Below, piece after piece: positions 6,936-15,708 of a stretch of DNA of 40,436 nucleotides. Origin of the DNA: an uncultured Gallionellaceae bacterium (GTDB taxonomy: Bacteria; Pseudomonadota; Gammaproteobacteria; Burkholderiales; Gallionellaceae); the NCBI GenBank assembly GCA_903876625.1, contig CAIRAO010000395.1:1-40436 (forward strand), given 5' to 3'. The notes below the pieces were generated by a model. The model worked only from the letters and a program-made list of their open reading frames with translations. It made no database searches and was not told where the DNA came from. The number at the start of each line of letters is the position of its first letter. Positions within the stretch are counted from its first letter, which is position 1. Both the position numbers and the translations under genes were made by a program.

Positions 6936-9143
6936 ATGAAAACTGACGTAATTACAGCTCCCGCTTTTTGTGAAGGCATTCAGCATTTCGGGCCGGTTTG
7001 GGAAGGTTTCTCCCAATATGCCAGTGCAGCCGTCATCAAAGAGGGCAAGGCTTCGATCGACGATTCTAGTGCGCCTGAGGCAGTCTATCAAACATTGCTC
7101 ATGGCTGACGCGTTGCGCTACCTGACATTGCAAACATGCGGCTCAAAAGGTTCCGGCCATCCGGGCGGATTTGCCAGCAGTGCCGAGGCCTATGCTTCAC
7201 TGGTGATGCTGGGCCACACCAATATTGTGACTGAGGTCGGGCATCATGCACCGGGTTTTTACAGCGCAATGTTCCTTGATACCTCATTGGAAGCGATGGG
7301 TATCAAGACGGTGACTGACTTGATGGCACGTTTCCGCGAGAAGCATGGTTTGCTTGGGCACTTGTCCGGCGCGATTCCGGGTTTATTGGCACCCGCAGGT
7401 CCGTTGGGTCAGGGGCAGCATTTCGCCATGGCAGGTGCGTTGCTGCATCCTGGCAAATTATTCCCAGTCACGATCGGTGACGGTGGCATGGGTGAGCCCT
7501 ATGTATTGAATTCGATGATGCACTTTAATACCGCTTATCCAAAAGTAACCAATTTCTTGCCAACATTAGTTTGGAATGGTTACAGCCAGGAGCATCATTC
7601 CATGGTATCGCGCTTTACTGATGAGGAAATGATCGCTTACTGGAAGGGTCATGGCTTTAAGGAAGTGGTCTTGGTCGATGCAAAAGCGTTTGATGACACC
7701 AATCAAACCAGTGCCTATGCGGATAGCTCCTATTTCTCACAAAAACAGCGTTTGGCTTTCGCCGCCGCCGTTTTGGCTGGCGTAGACAAAGCCGCAAAGT
7801 CAGCCTTGCGTGGCACTTTGACTGCCTTCATCATCAAGCAGATGAAAGGCACGGGAGTGCATACAGTCGGAGCCAAATCGCACAATTTGTATCCTGCAGA
7901 CAGTTTAGACAAGCCGCACATGATTGAAGGTTTAAAACGTCGTGCATTGAATCCGGAAGCCTGGAAGATCGTGCGTGAGAATTTTGTACGCGCGGGAGGA
8001 GGTCCAGCGGTTAAGACTTCAGTCACTGAACATGTGATGGAATTGGCGCCGCTCGGAAATATGCCTTTGCACGATTTTCCAAAAGGTGAAAAAGCGGTGC
8101 CTGCAACCGCAATGGGTGCACTGGTGGCGTATGTGGGAACCAAAGACAAGCGGTTCGTCGTGGCTAATGCTGACGGAAATGAAGCTTCTGCAATGAAGAA
8201 CATCAACGATGCATTAAAAATTCGCCATCCGACCGTTGACCCGTTATATAACCAGGAACCGGAAGGACAAGTATACGAGCCACTGAACGAAGATGCTTGT
8301 GCGGGCTTGGCCTCGGCCTTGGCACTGTTTGGTTCGCGCGCATTGTGGTTGTCTTACGAAAGCTTTGCTATTAACGGCTGGCCGATCGTGCAGACCGTAG
8401 CGCAAGCGATGGCCGAATTGCGCCGCAAGACACCCTCCATTGTCACCATGTTTACTGCGGGAGCATTGGAGCAGGGTCGAAACGGATGGACGCATCAACG
8501 CCCGGAGATCGAGAATTTCTTTGCCGCACAAATGCGTAATGGCAATACCTATGCATTATTCCCATGTGATGCAAATGCGATTCAGGCGAGCTACGAATAT
8601 GCCACCAACAGCTCAAACAAATGTATGGTGATTATTGCCTCCAAGAGTCCGTTGCCGGTGTACATGAGTGTAGGGGAAGCCAAAATTGCGGTTGAAGAAG
8701 GTGCTGCGGTAATCTACGAAAGCAAAACTGGCAGTAGGGGTACGGTGGTGTTTGCGGTGACTGGAGATATGATCTTCCTGCCGGTGTTTGATGCCAAAGA
8801 CAAACTCGAAGCAGAAGGTTACAAAGTGCGTATTGTTGCGGTAATCAATCCGCGTCGTCTATACCGACCATCCGACGTGTCATGGAATACAGTATCTCAG
8901 CCGGATAATAAATTTATGGGCGATGCCAACTTCAACAAGTTATTTGATGCAGATATTTTGCTGGCGGTGAGCGGAGGACCGAGTGCGGTGCTGGAGCCGA
9001 TCTTGTTACGTACGCGTGCAGCAAGGCGTGACACTTTTGCGTGGAAGCGCGGCGAAACGACAGCGAGTCCGGCGGAGATCATGGAGTTCAATGGACTCAC
9101 CGGTGTTGCAATGGCTCAACGTGTCAGAACGTTGGTGGTTTAA
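6936..9143 (+). CDS. Divergent ThDP-dependent transketolase/phosphoketolase-like enzyme
   Basis: The 735-residue protein mixes features of transketolase and phosphoketolase. Transketolase-like are SGHPGG (H75), GHHAPGFYSAM and AGPLGQG. The ThDP diphosphate/metal site is GDG (181-183) with N214 in WNGY. The second half aligns with phosphoketolase without gaps around E452 (in NED), the position of the catalytic Glu that activates ThDP, and around NGWTHQ, where H520 matches phosphoketolase H553. Phosphoketolase H548, near the substrate phosphate, is R515 here. It is shorter than usual phosphoketolases (about 800). It should transfer or cleave two-carbon ketol units; the substrate is unknown. It leads a long gene run and precedes a tetronate kinase by 31 bases, which points to acid-sugar chemistry. 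Confidence 0.8.
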   Translation: MKTDVITAPAFCEGIQHFGPVWEGFSQYASAAVIKEGKASIDDSSAPEAVYQTLLMADALRYLTLQTCGSKGSGHPGGFASSAEAYASLVMLGHTNIVTEVGHHAPGFYSAMFLDTSLEAMGIKTVTDLMARFREKHGLLGHLSGAIPGLLAPAGPLGQGQHFAMAGALLHPGKLFPVTIGDGGMGEPYVLNSMMHFNTAYPKVTNFLPTLVWNGYSQEHHSMVSRFTDEEMIAYWKGHGFKEVVLVDAKAFDDTNQTSAYADSSYFSQKQRLAFAAAVLAGVDKAAKSALRGTLTAFIIKQMKGTGVHTVGAKSHNLYPADSLDKPHMIEGLKRRALNPEAWKIVRENFVRAGGGPAVKTSVTEHVMELAPLGNMPLHDFPKGEKAVPATAMGALVAYVGTKDKRFVVANADGNEASAMKNINDALKIRHPTVDPLYNQEPEGQVYEPLNEDACAGLASALALFGSRALWLSYESFAINGWPIVQTVAQAMAELRRKTPSIVTMFTAGALEQGRNGWTHQRPEIENFFAAQMRNGNTYALFPCDANAIQASYEYATNSSNKCMVIIASKSPLPVYMSVGEAKIAVEEGAAVIYESKTGSRGTVVFAVTGDMIFLPVFDAKDKLEAEGYKVRIVAVINPRRLYRPSDVSWNTVSQPDNKFMGDANFNKLFDADILLAVSGGPSAVLEPILLRTRAARRDTFAWKRGETTASPAEIMEFNGLTGVAMAQRVRTLVV

Positions 9144-9174
9144 ATTAATTGCTAACGAAGTCTGGCTATTGACT

Positions 9175-10500
9175 ATGGCAGAAACAAAAATCATCGTGTT
9201 GGATGACGACCCAACCGGTTCGCAAACAGTGCATAGCTGCTTGCTGCTGACACGCTGGGATAAAGAGAATTTGCGCGAGGCGATCCAGGATGCCTCGCCG
9301 CTATTCTTTGTGTTGACCAATACGCGGGGAATGGGAGCAAAGTCAGCGGCCGATATTACCCGCGAAGTATGTAAAAACCTGAAGTTGGCATTGACCGAAC
9401 TAAAAAATATCGGACGCGATATTAATCCGATCATGGTGAGTCGCTCTGACTCAACCTTGCGCGGGCATTATCCTGTAGAAACCGATGTGATCGCTGAGGA
9501 GCTTGGGCCATTCGATGCTCATTTTTTAGTGCCTGCATTTTTTGAGGGTGGCCGGCTTACGCGTGACAGTATTCATTATTTGATTGTTAACGGCAAGGAA
9601 ACTCCGGTGCATGAAACAGAATTTGCTCGAGACTCTGTGTTCGGATATCGCCACAGCTATTTGCCGGAGTACGTGGAGGAAAAAACAGGCGGCCGGATTC
9701 ATAAGTCACAGGTTGAGCGGTTTTTGCTGGAAGACTTGCGCGGCAATAGTTTGCGACGATTGATGAATTTGCATGGCAATATATGTGCGGTTGTCGATGC
9801 CGAGAAGCAAGGCGACCTCAATCATTTCGCAGAGCAATTGCGTGATGCAGCCAGCCAGGGCAAACGTTTTTTATTTCGCAGTGCGGCCAGTTTGCTTACT
9901 GCGTTGGCAAGATTGCCAGCCCAGCCAGTTGCGGCTCAGGATATGGCACGATATGTTCGCAATGGGAAACCGGGTGCGGTGATTGTCGGTTCACACGTCA
10001 AGAAAACGACTGCACAACTTGAGCTCTTGCTAAAAATGCCCGGGATTATTGCAATTGAAGTTAACGTTGATAAATTGCCGGAGCATAGCCAGCAAATGCT
10101 GGAAGATATTTTGAATCAATGCGCACAGGCGCACGCGGCGGGGAATACGCCGGTTGTTTATACCAGTCGACAGGAAAAAGTCTTTTCCGATCAGGCCTCT
10201 CGCCTAGCCTTTGGTGATAGTGTCTCAGCATTTATGATGGATGTCGTACGAAATCTTCCAGCAAGTTTAGGATTCCTTATCAGTAAAGGTGGGATTACTT
10301 CGAACGATGTTTTAAGTTCGGGTTTGGCGTTGCGTACCTCGCGTGTGGTGGGGCAAATATTGCCGGGCTGTTCAGTTGTTTGCTGTCCTGCTGACCACAC
10401 GCGCTACCCGAATTTGCCTGTTGTGATCTTCCCGGGAAACGTCGGTGATGAAAAAGCATTAGCAAGGGCATATGGCATCTTGTCTGGTTTTGATGTTTAA
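9175..10500 (+). CDS. Four-carbon acid sugar kinase (DUF1537; OtnK/DtnK-like)
   Basis: I start at ATG 9175 (MAETKIIVLDDDPTG), since longer readings overlap the previous gene. The 441-residue length fits the family. Marks of DUF1537 are DDDPTGSQTVH at the N terminus, SRSDSTLRGHYPVE in the substrate domain, and ISKGGITSNDVL and FPGNVGD in the C-terminal nucleotide domain. Characterised members phosphorylate D- or L-threonate, erythronate, or 3-oxotetronate at O4, feeding DHAP production. Here no aldolase-type OtnC decarboxylase or PdxA-like dehydrogenase lies alongside; the partner is a ThDP enzyme instead, which is unusual. No clear ribosome-binding site precedes the start, so translation may be coupled. 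Confidence 0.88.
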   Translation: MAETKIIVLDDDPTGSQTVHSCLLLTRWDKENLREAIQDASPLFFVLTNTRGMGAKSAADITREVCKNLKLALTELKNIGRDINPIMVSRSDSTLRGHYPVETDVIAEELGPFDAHFLVPAFFEGGRLTRDSIHYLIVNGKETPVHETEFARDSVFGYRHSYLPEYVEEKTGGRIHKSQVERFLLEDLRGNSLRRLMNLHGNICAVVDAEKQGDLNHFAEQLRDAASQGKRFLFRSAASLLTALARLPAQPVAAQDMARYVRNGKPGAVIVGSHVKKTTAQLELLLKMPGIIAIEVNVDKLPEHSQQMLEDILNQCAQAHAAGNTPVVYTSRQEKVFSDQASRLAFGDSVSAFMMDVVRNLPASLGFLISKGGITSNDVLSSGLALRTSRVVGQILPGCSVVCCPADHTRYPNLPVVIFPGNVGDEKALARAYGILSGFDV

Positions 10501-10635
10501 TTTGCGCCTTCTGAATCAAAGAAGTTTACAAAGCTATTTAAAATGGGAAATTCTTGGTGATTTCGTTTAGTATAAATTTAGCCTGTCAGTAAAACTTAGG
10601 ACATAAATCAATAGCCGAATTTGGGGAGAAATAGT

Positions 10636-12099
10636 ATGAATGAAGCTACAACAGCAGCAATTGAAACAAAAGCCATACCTGAAAAAGCTTCTTTGCTTGC
10701 TTCCGCCTGGCCTCAACTTATCATCGGGATCATATGTATGGTGATGATTGCCAACATGCAGTACGGATGGACCTTTTTTGTTCCAGAAATTCAAAATAAA
10801 TTTGGTTGGGACAGGGCCTCCATCCAGATTGCATTTACCCTCTTTATTTTATTTGAAACGTGGCTGGTGCCTATTGAAGGCTGGTTTGTGGATAATTACG
10901 GACCCCAAGTCGTCGTGTTCGTCGGCGGCCTTGCATGTGCTCTCGGCTGGGTGCTCAACTCCTATGCAACATCTTTAGGGCAGTTTTATACAGCGCAAAT
11001 CATAACAGGGATTGGGGCTGGGGCCGTTTACGGAACTTGTATCGGGAATTCACTCAAATGGTTTCCAAACAGACGAGGTCTTGCGGCAGGTTTAACAGCT
11101 GCCGGATTTGGAGCGGGTTCAGCGTTAACCGTCATTCCGATTCAATCAATCATTAAAAATGACGGTTTTCAGAATGCGTTCCTCTACTTTGGTTTGGGTC
11201 AAGGAATTGTGATCTGTCTGTTTGCCTACTTGATGGCAGTACCTACTGAACAGTTAAGATCGTTAGTCAAAATTCATAAGTCTGTTAATCGGATCAGAGA
11301 ATTTTCAACTCGTGACATTATTGGTCCGAGTCGTCCGTGGATCATTGCGAGTCTATTTACTGTGCTCGGCGGATTGACGATGTGGTCATTGGGTTTGCAA
11401 TTCTATATCCCGCTAGCCTTGGCAATTGTGATTATGATCGTTGGCGGTGGAATTGTATGGGCAAAAGGTGAGCCTGTATTTATCTTGATGTATTTTATGT
11501 TCGTCATCGTGGGGGCGGGTGGTCTGATCGTAACTGCCAACTTAGCGCCGATTTCGCAAGATTTGAAAGTCGGCACCATACCAGTGACGATTGCCTGGTT
11601 GACCTTACCGGCGCTGACTTTTGCGGCCACGATTGATCGTACTCTGAACGGTATAACAAGACCATTTTTCGGCTGGGTCTCGGATCATATTGGCCGCGAA
11701 AACACAATGTTCATCGCGTTCACGCTTGAGGGCATCGGTATATTCATGCTTTATAAATTCGGTGCCGACCCTTTCTGGTTTGTCATACTCAGCGGCATGG
11801 TGTTTTTTGCGTGGGGTGAAATATACAGCCTCTTTCCGGCAACCTGTACTGATACGTTCGGATCAAAATATGCAACCAGTAATTCAGGGCTTTTGTATAC
11901 GGCAAAAGGTACAGCTGCATTACTCGTTCCCTATGCAAGCTCCTTGCAGAAAAGTACAGGAAGTTGGGATGCAGTGTTTCTCATGGCTGCGGCGGTCAAT
12001 ATTCTGGCGGCATTTCTTGCCGTTGGTGTACTTAAGCATTGGCGCCACAAAGTGATTGCCAATCAAGAGCGCAGGGCAATCACCCGGACTCCTGAATAA
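10636..12099 (+). CDS. OxlT-type MFS transporter (oxalate/formate antiporter family)
   Basis: ATG 10636 is chosen because GGGGAGA lies just before it; an upstream TTG would place that site inside the gene. The 487-residue product has 12 or more membrane segments and resembles Oxalobacter OxlT: QYGWTFFVPEIQNKFGW in helix 1, WFPNRRGLAAGLTAAGFG after helix 4, RPFFGWVSDHIGR and YTAKGTAAL. The two charged residues that bind oxalate in OxlT (R272, K355) have counterparts R342 and K424. An inserted hydrophobic stretch sits in the central region near residues 235-280. It probably imports or exchanges a small dicarboxylate or related acid. A TATAAA box lies at 10571-10576, so it may also have its own promoter. 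Confidence 0.85.
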   Translation: MNEATTAAIETKAIPEKASLLASAWPQLIIGIICMVMIANMQYGWTFFVPEIQNKFGWDRASIQIAFTLFILFETWLVPIEGWFVDNYGPQVVVFVGGLACALGWVLNSYATSLGQFYTAQIITGIGAGAVYGTCIGNSLKWFPNRRGLAAGLTAAGFGAGSALTVIPIQSIIKNDGFQNAFLYFGLGQGIVICLFAYLMAVPTEQLRSLVKIHKSVNRIREFSTRDIIGPSRPWIIASLFTVLGGLTMWSLGLQFYIPLALAIVIMIVGGGIVWAKGEPVFILMYFMFVIVGAGGLIVTANLAPISQDLKVGTIPVTIAWLTLPALTFAATIDRTLNGITRPFFGWVSDHIGRENTMFIAFTLEGIGIFMLYKFGADPFWFVILSGMVFFAWGEIYSLFPATCTDTFGSKYATSNSGLLYTAKGTAALLVPYASSLQKSTGSWDAVFLMAAAVNILAAFLAVGVLKHWRHKVIANQERRAITRTPE

Positions 12100-12108
12100 A
12101 GGCAAATC

Positions 12109-12891
12109 ATGGCGCAATGGATTTCATTTATTCATAATGGAAAATCTGGTTTCGGTCAGATAGAAGGTGATCGTGTTGCAGTATATGAAGGTTCTCTGTT
12201 TGCCGAGGCGCGTCGGACAAACAGGGTTCTTGCTATCGCTGATGTAATTATGGATCTACCCTGCCGGCCGGGAAAATTGATCGCACTATGGAACAACTAC
12301 CACGCGCAAGCTTCCAAGCAAAATCTTTCGATACCCGCTGAACCTTTATATTTCATCAAATCGCCAAGCAGTTACTGTGCTCACGAAAATATTGTTCCTT
12401 CGCCGACTTCGTATAACGGCCGGGTTGTTTATGAAGGAGAATTGGGCATTGTCATTGGGCGACTCTGCAAGAACTTGAATGAAGACGAGGCCAGACAAGC
12501 AATATTTGGTTACACCTGCATCAACGACATTACCGCTTTGGACCTGATCTCAAAAGATACTTCATTTGCACAATGGACACGGGCAAAAAGCTTCGACGGT
12601 TTTGGGGTCATTGGCCCAGCCATCACGACCGGACTTGATTGGAGCACATTGAGTGTCAGAACTTTGATCAATGGAAGGGAGCGCCAGAATTATCCCTGCA
12701 TTGACATGATCTTTTCTCCTGAAAAGATTGTTCACGCAATTTCACAGGACATGACGCTGGAGCCGGGTGATGTCATTGCGTGCGGAACTTCGCTTGGCGT
12801 CTTGCCAATGAAACCCGGCACGATCGTGGAAATTCAAATAGAGGGTATCGGTACTTTGCGAAACCAGTATGGAGCAGGCGCATCTGAATAA
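12109..12891 (+). CDS. Fumarylacetoacetate hydrolase (FAH)-family enzyme
   Basis: The 260-residue protein has the FAH C-terminal fold: metal ligands in YEGELGIVIG (two Glu) and in NDITALDL (Asp), the TRAKSFDGFGVIGP loop, and a closing LEPGDVIACGTSLGV. The family contains hydrolases, isomerases and decarboxylases acting on 1,3-dicarbonyl acids, including the oxaloacetate decarboxylase FAHD1. It follows the OxlT-like gene by 9 bases and precedes the PanE-like gene, so it belongs to the same pathway. A role as beta-keto-acid decarboxylase, perhaps on 3-oxotetronate phosphate, is possible but unproven. Confidence 0.88.
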   Translation: MAQWISFIHNGKSGFGQIEGDRVAVYEGSLFAEARRTNRVLAIADVIMDLPCRPGKLIALWNNYHAQASKQNLSIPAEPLYFIKSPSSYCAHENIVPSPTSYNGRVVYEGELGIVIGRLCKNLNEDEARQAIFGYTCINDITALDLISKDTSFAQWTRAKSFDGFGVIGPAITTGLDWSTLSVRTLINGRERQNYPCIDMIFSPEKIVHAISQDMTLEPGDVIACGTSLGVLPMKPGTIVEIQIEGIGTLRNQYGAGASE

Positions 12892-12921
12892 CTTACCAAT
12901 TATTTAATATAAGGCAATTCG

Positions 12922-13935
12922 ATGAAGATTTGTATAGTAGGCGCCGGTGCAATAGGCGGCATGCTGGGTGTTAAATTTGCACTAACCGGACATGATGTCA
13001 CACTTATTTTGCGCGGAGCCAATTTGGCAGCCGTTAAGCAAAATGGTTTGAAACTGATTGAAGAAGATGGCAAAGAGCTGCTTGCGCATCCGATCAAGGC
13101 GACATCTGTAATGACCGAAGCTGGAGTACAAGATGTTGTGATCTTGACATTAAAAGCACATCAAGTAGTTCCAATTGCAGCCGAGCTTCCCTCGCTAATG
13201 CATTCCGAAACGCGAGTGATCACCATGCAGAACGGAATTCCCTGGTGGTACTTCCATAACCTGCCCGGAGAGCTGGGTCAGCGCTATCAGGGAACATCGG
13301 TTAAGTCTGTCGACCCTGAGGGCATTACTGCAAAGTACATTAATGTTGATCGCGTTATCGGCAGCGTGGTTTATCCGGCGAGTGAAGTAATTAGTCCAGG
13401 GGTAATCAAAGTAATTGAAGGCAACCGTTTTTCTCTTGGTGAACTTGACGGGAGTGATACGCCAAGTATTCGCGCCATCAGTGATGCATTCAAAGCAGCG
13501 GGATTCAAGTCGCCAATTTCCAATGACATCCGCTCCGAAATTTGGCTGAAGCTGTGGGGCAATTTGAGTTTCAACCCGATCAGCGCATTGACTCACGCCA
13601 CGCTGGAAGATATTTGTGTTTTTCCCGGCACCCGTGAACTGGCTGCAAATATGATGCGCGAGGCTCAGATCATTGGTGAGAAGTTGGGCGTCAATTTTAA
13701 AGTGAGTCTGGAGAAACGCATCAATGGAGCCCAGGCAGTGGGACAACACAAAACATCCATGCTGCAGGATGTCGAGTTGGGGCGACCACTTGAACTTCAG
13801 GCTTTGGTGGGTTCAGTGATTGAACTCGGGCAAATTACCGAGACTCCCACTCCCAATATCAACGCGGTATACGCGCTGACGTCATTGTTGGCGAATAAAT
13901 TGCAACAGCACAAAGCAACATTAAAAATCTCTTGA
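12922..13935 (+). CDS. PanE/ApbA-family reductase, candidate oxalyl-CoA reductase
   Basis: The 337-residue protein opens with the NADP-binding loop IVGAGAIGGMLG and has the ketopantoate-reductase family layout, including KAHQV, MQNGIPWW and the C-terminal helical domain with WLKLWGNLSFNPISALT carrying the catalytic-type Lys. A housekeeping ketopantoate reductase is unlikely in this setting. In Methylobacterium extorquens a PanE homologue (PanE2) reduces oxalyl-CoA to glyoxylate, and here the gene is followed directly by an oxalate-CoA-ligase-like gene. That pairing is the basis of the proposed role; the sequence alone cannot fix the substrate. Confidence 0.85.
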   Translation: MKICIVGAGAIGGMLGVKFALTGHDVTLILRGANLAAVKQNGLKLIEEDGKELLAHPIKATSVMTEAGVQDVVILTLKAHQVVPIAAELPSLMHSETRVITMQNGIPWWYFHNLPGELGQRYQGTSVKSVDPEGITAKYINVDRVIGSVVYPASEVISPGVIKVIEGNRFSLGELDGSDTPSIRAISDAFKAAGFKSPISNDIRSEIWLKLWGNLSFNPISALTHATLEDICVFPGTRELAANMMREAQIIGEKLGVNFKVSLEKRINGAQAVGQHKTSMLQDVELGRPLELQALVGSVIELGQITETPTPNINAVYALTSLLANKLQQHKATLKIS

Positions 13936-13989
13936 AATTGCACTTCCTGATAATGACTCTCTAATTCTTACTTATCTTTCTCGCCAATC

Positions 13990-15528
13990 ATGAAAAAATT
14001 TACTACTCTTTCTGAAATGATCGCGATTCATGCGAATGCAACACCATCAGCAACAGTGATTACAGCGCCATCGGCAATTCCATTGACATATTTTGGACTG
14101 AATCAATTAATACAAAATACTGTCGCTTCACTTAACAAGTTTGGAATTGGAAGGGGGGACCGCGTCGGAATCGTGATGTCCAATTGCCCAGAGATGGCAA
14201 CAGCATTTATAGCGGTCGCAAGCGGCAGTACTGCAGCGCCATTGAACATGGCCTATCGAGCGGATGAATTGGAATTTTATCTCGACGATTTAAAAGCAAA
14301 GGCACTGATTGTTGCAAAAGGAAGTGAAACACCAGCAAGGGCAGTAGCAGCAAAACTGGGGATCGCTATTCTGGAACTTTCACCTACTCCGGAAAATGGA
14401 GCCGGTAGCTTTACGCTCGCAAGCATATCTCCTGCAAACAGTTCGACTAAGAATGGAGGTCTGGCACAGTCTGCTGATGTTGCTTTGATCCTGCATACAT
14501 CAGGTACCACTTCCCGACCCAAGATCGTCCCTCTCAGCCATACCAATGTTTGCGCATCAGCGAGAAATATAAGTTCAACGCTTAATCTCCAACAGAATGA
14601 TCGAGAGTTGCACGTGATGCCGCTGTTCCATATTCATGGTTTGATTGCAGGAGTTCTTGCTCCAATGGCTGTTGGTAGTCAAATCTTTTGCACACCGGGT
14701 TTTAATGCATTGAAGTTTTATGCCTGGATGAAAGAGTGCAAACCGACCTGGTACACCGCCGTGCCAACCATGCATCAAACCATTTTGTCTCGCGCCGCAG
14801 GAAACATGGATGTCATTCAAAGCAATCCGTTACGGTTTATTCGTTCCTCCTCGTCATCGATGCCGACCCAGGTCATCGGTGAGCTTGAAAAAGTATTCAA
14901 TGCACCATTGATCGAATCCTATGGTATGACTGAAGCTGCGCACCAAATGGCAAGTAATCCGTTGCCACCTGCCAAACGTATTCCCGGCTCGGTAGGAATT
15001 GCTGCCGGACCCGAAGTTGGCATCATGGACACTCAGGGTAATCTGCTGCCAAGCGGAGTCATTGGCGAGGTCGTGATACGCGGTGAGAATGTCACATTGG
15101 GATATGAGAATAACGCTAAGGCCAATGCAGAGGCATTTGTGCACGGGTGGTTTCGCACTGGCGATCAAGGATCTCTATCGAGTGATGGCTATCTAACCTT
15201 AACCGGTCGTTTGAAGGAAATCATCAATCGGGGTGGTGAAAAAATATCTCCTCTGGAAGTAGATGAGGTTCTGATGCTTCACCCGGCAGTGATGCAGGTT
15301 GTCACCTTTGCCATGCCGCACGATAAATTGGGTGAAGATGTGGCGGCGGCTGTGGTGTTGAGGGAAGGCTTCAGTTTGAATGAGAATGAATTGCGCGAAT
15401 TTGCAGGAACCAAATTGGCAGCTTTTAAAGTGCCAAGAAAAATCCTGTTCATGGCTGAAATACCAAAGGGAGCCACGGGTAAATTACAGCGCATCGGATT
15501 GGCTTCCAAATTGGGACTGGGAGAATGA
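13990..15528 (+). CDS. AMP-forming acyl-CoA ligase, oxalate-CoA ligase (AAE3) type
   Basis: The 512-residue adenylate-forming enzyme has HTSGTTSRPKIVPLSH (phosphate loop), ESYGMTEAAHQM, WFRTGDQG, the hinge GRLKEIINRGGEKISP and the C-terminal Lys in KGATGKLQR. Throughout it resembles plant and yeast oxalate-CoA ligase (AAE3/Pcs60), with PLFHIHGL, TWYTAVPTMHQ and SSSSSMP for the usual SCSASL region. It would convert oxalate, ATP and CoA to oxalyl-CoA in the cytosol. The neighbouring PanE-like reductase and OxlT-like transporter agree. Other small acids remain possible. No strong ribosome-binding site is seen before the ATG. Confidence 0.85.
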   Translation: MKKFTTLSEMIAIHANATPSATVITAPSAIPLTYFGLNQLIQNTVASLNKFGIGRGDRVGIVMSNCPEMATAFIAVASGSTAAPLNMAYRADELEFYLDDLKAKALIVAKGSETPARAVAAKLGIAILELSPTPENGAGSFTLASISPANSSTKNGGLAQSADVALILHTSGTTSRPKIVPLSHTNVCASARNISSTLNLQQNDRELHVMPLFHIHGLIAGVLAPMAVGSQIFCTPGFNALKFYAWMKECKPTWYTAVPTMHQTILSRAAGNMDVIQSNPLRFIRSSSSSMPTQVIGELEKVFNAPLIESYGMTEAAHQMASNPLPPAKRIPGSVGIAAGPEVGIMDTQGNLLPSGVIGEVVIRGENVTLGYENNAKANAEAFVHGWFRTGDQGSLSSDGYLTLTGRLKEIINRGGEKISPLEVDEVLMLHPAVMQVVTFAMPHDKLGEDVAAAVVLREGFSLNENELREFAGTKLAAFKVPRKILFMAEIPKGATGKLQRIGLASKLGLGE

Positions 15529-15708
15529 ACTTTTCATACTAATACTCCTAAATCCGGAGAAATATAGTTATCCTTGTAGAAACATAAGTATCATCACAAA
15601 CGTTAAATTTAAGATAAGCTTTAGTTGTTATTGTGTTGGGAAATCGTTGCAAGAAAGCATGTAGTTCATTAAGTGTAATTAATAATAACTTGATTAAGGA
15701 GTGAGAAT

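Noticed and set aside
7730-8206. 158-codon minus-strand frame inside the ThDP enzyme gene
   Set aside because: Antisense to conserved enzyme sequence and without protein-family features.
13195-13749. 184-codon minus-strand frame inside the PanE-like gene
   Set aside because: Antisense shadow of a well-supported gene; no domain or ribosome-binding site.
12922-13935. Housekeeping ketopantoate reductase (pantothenate synthesis)
   Set aside because: The fold fits, but the position between FAH and oxalate-CoA-ligase-like genes points to a catabolic role.
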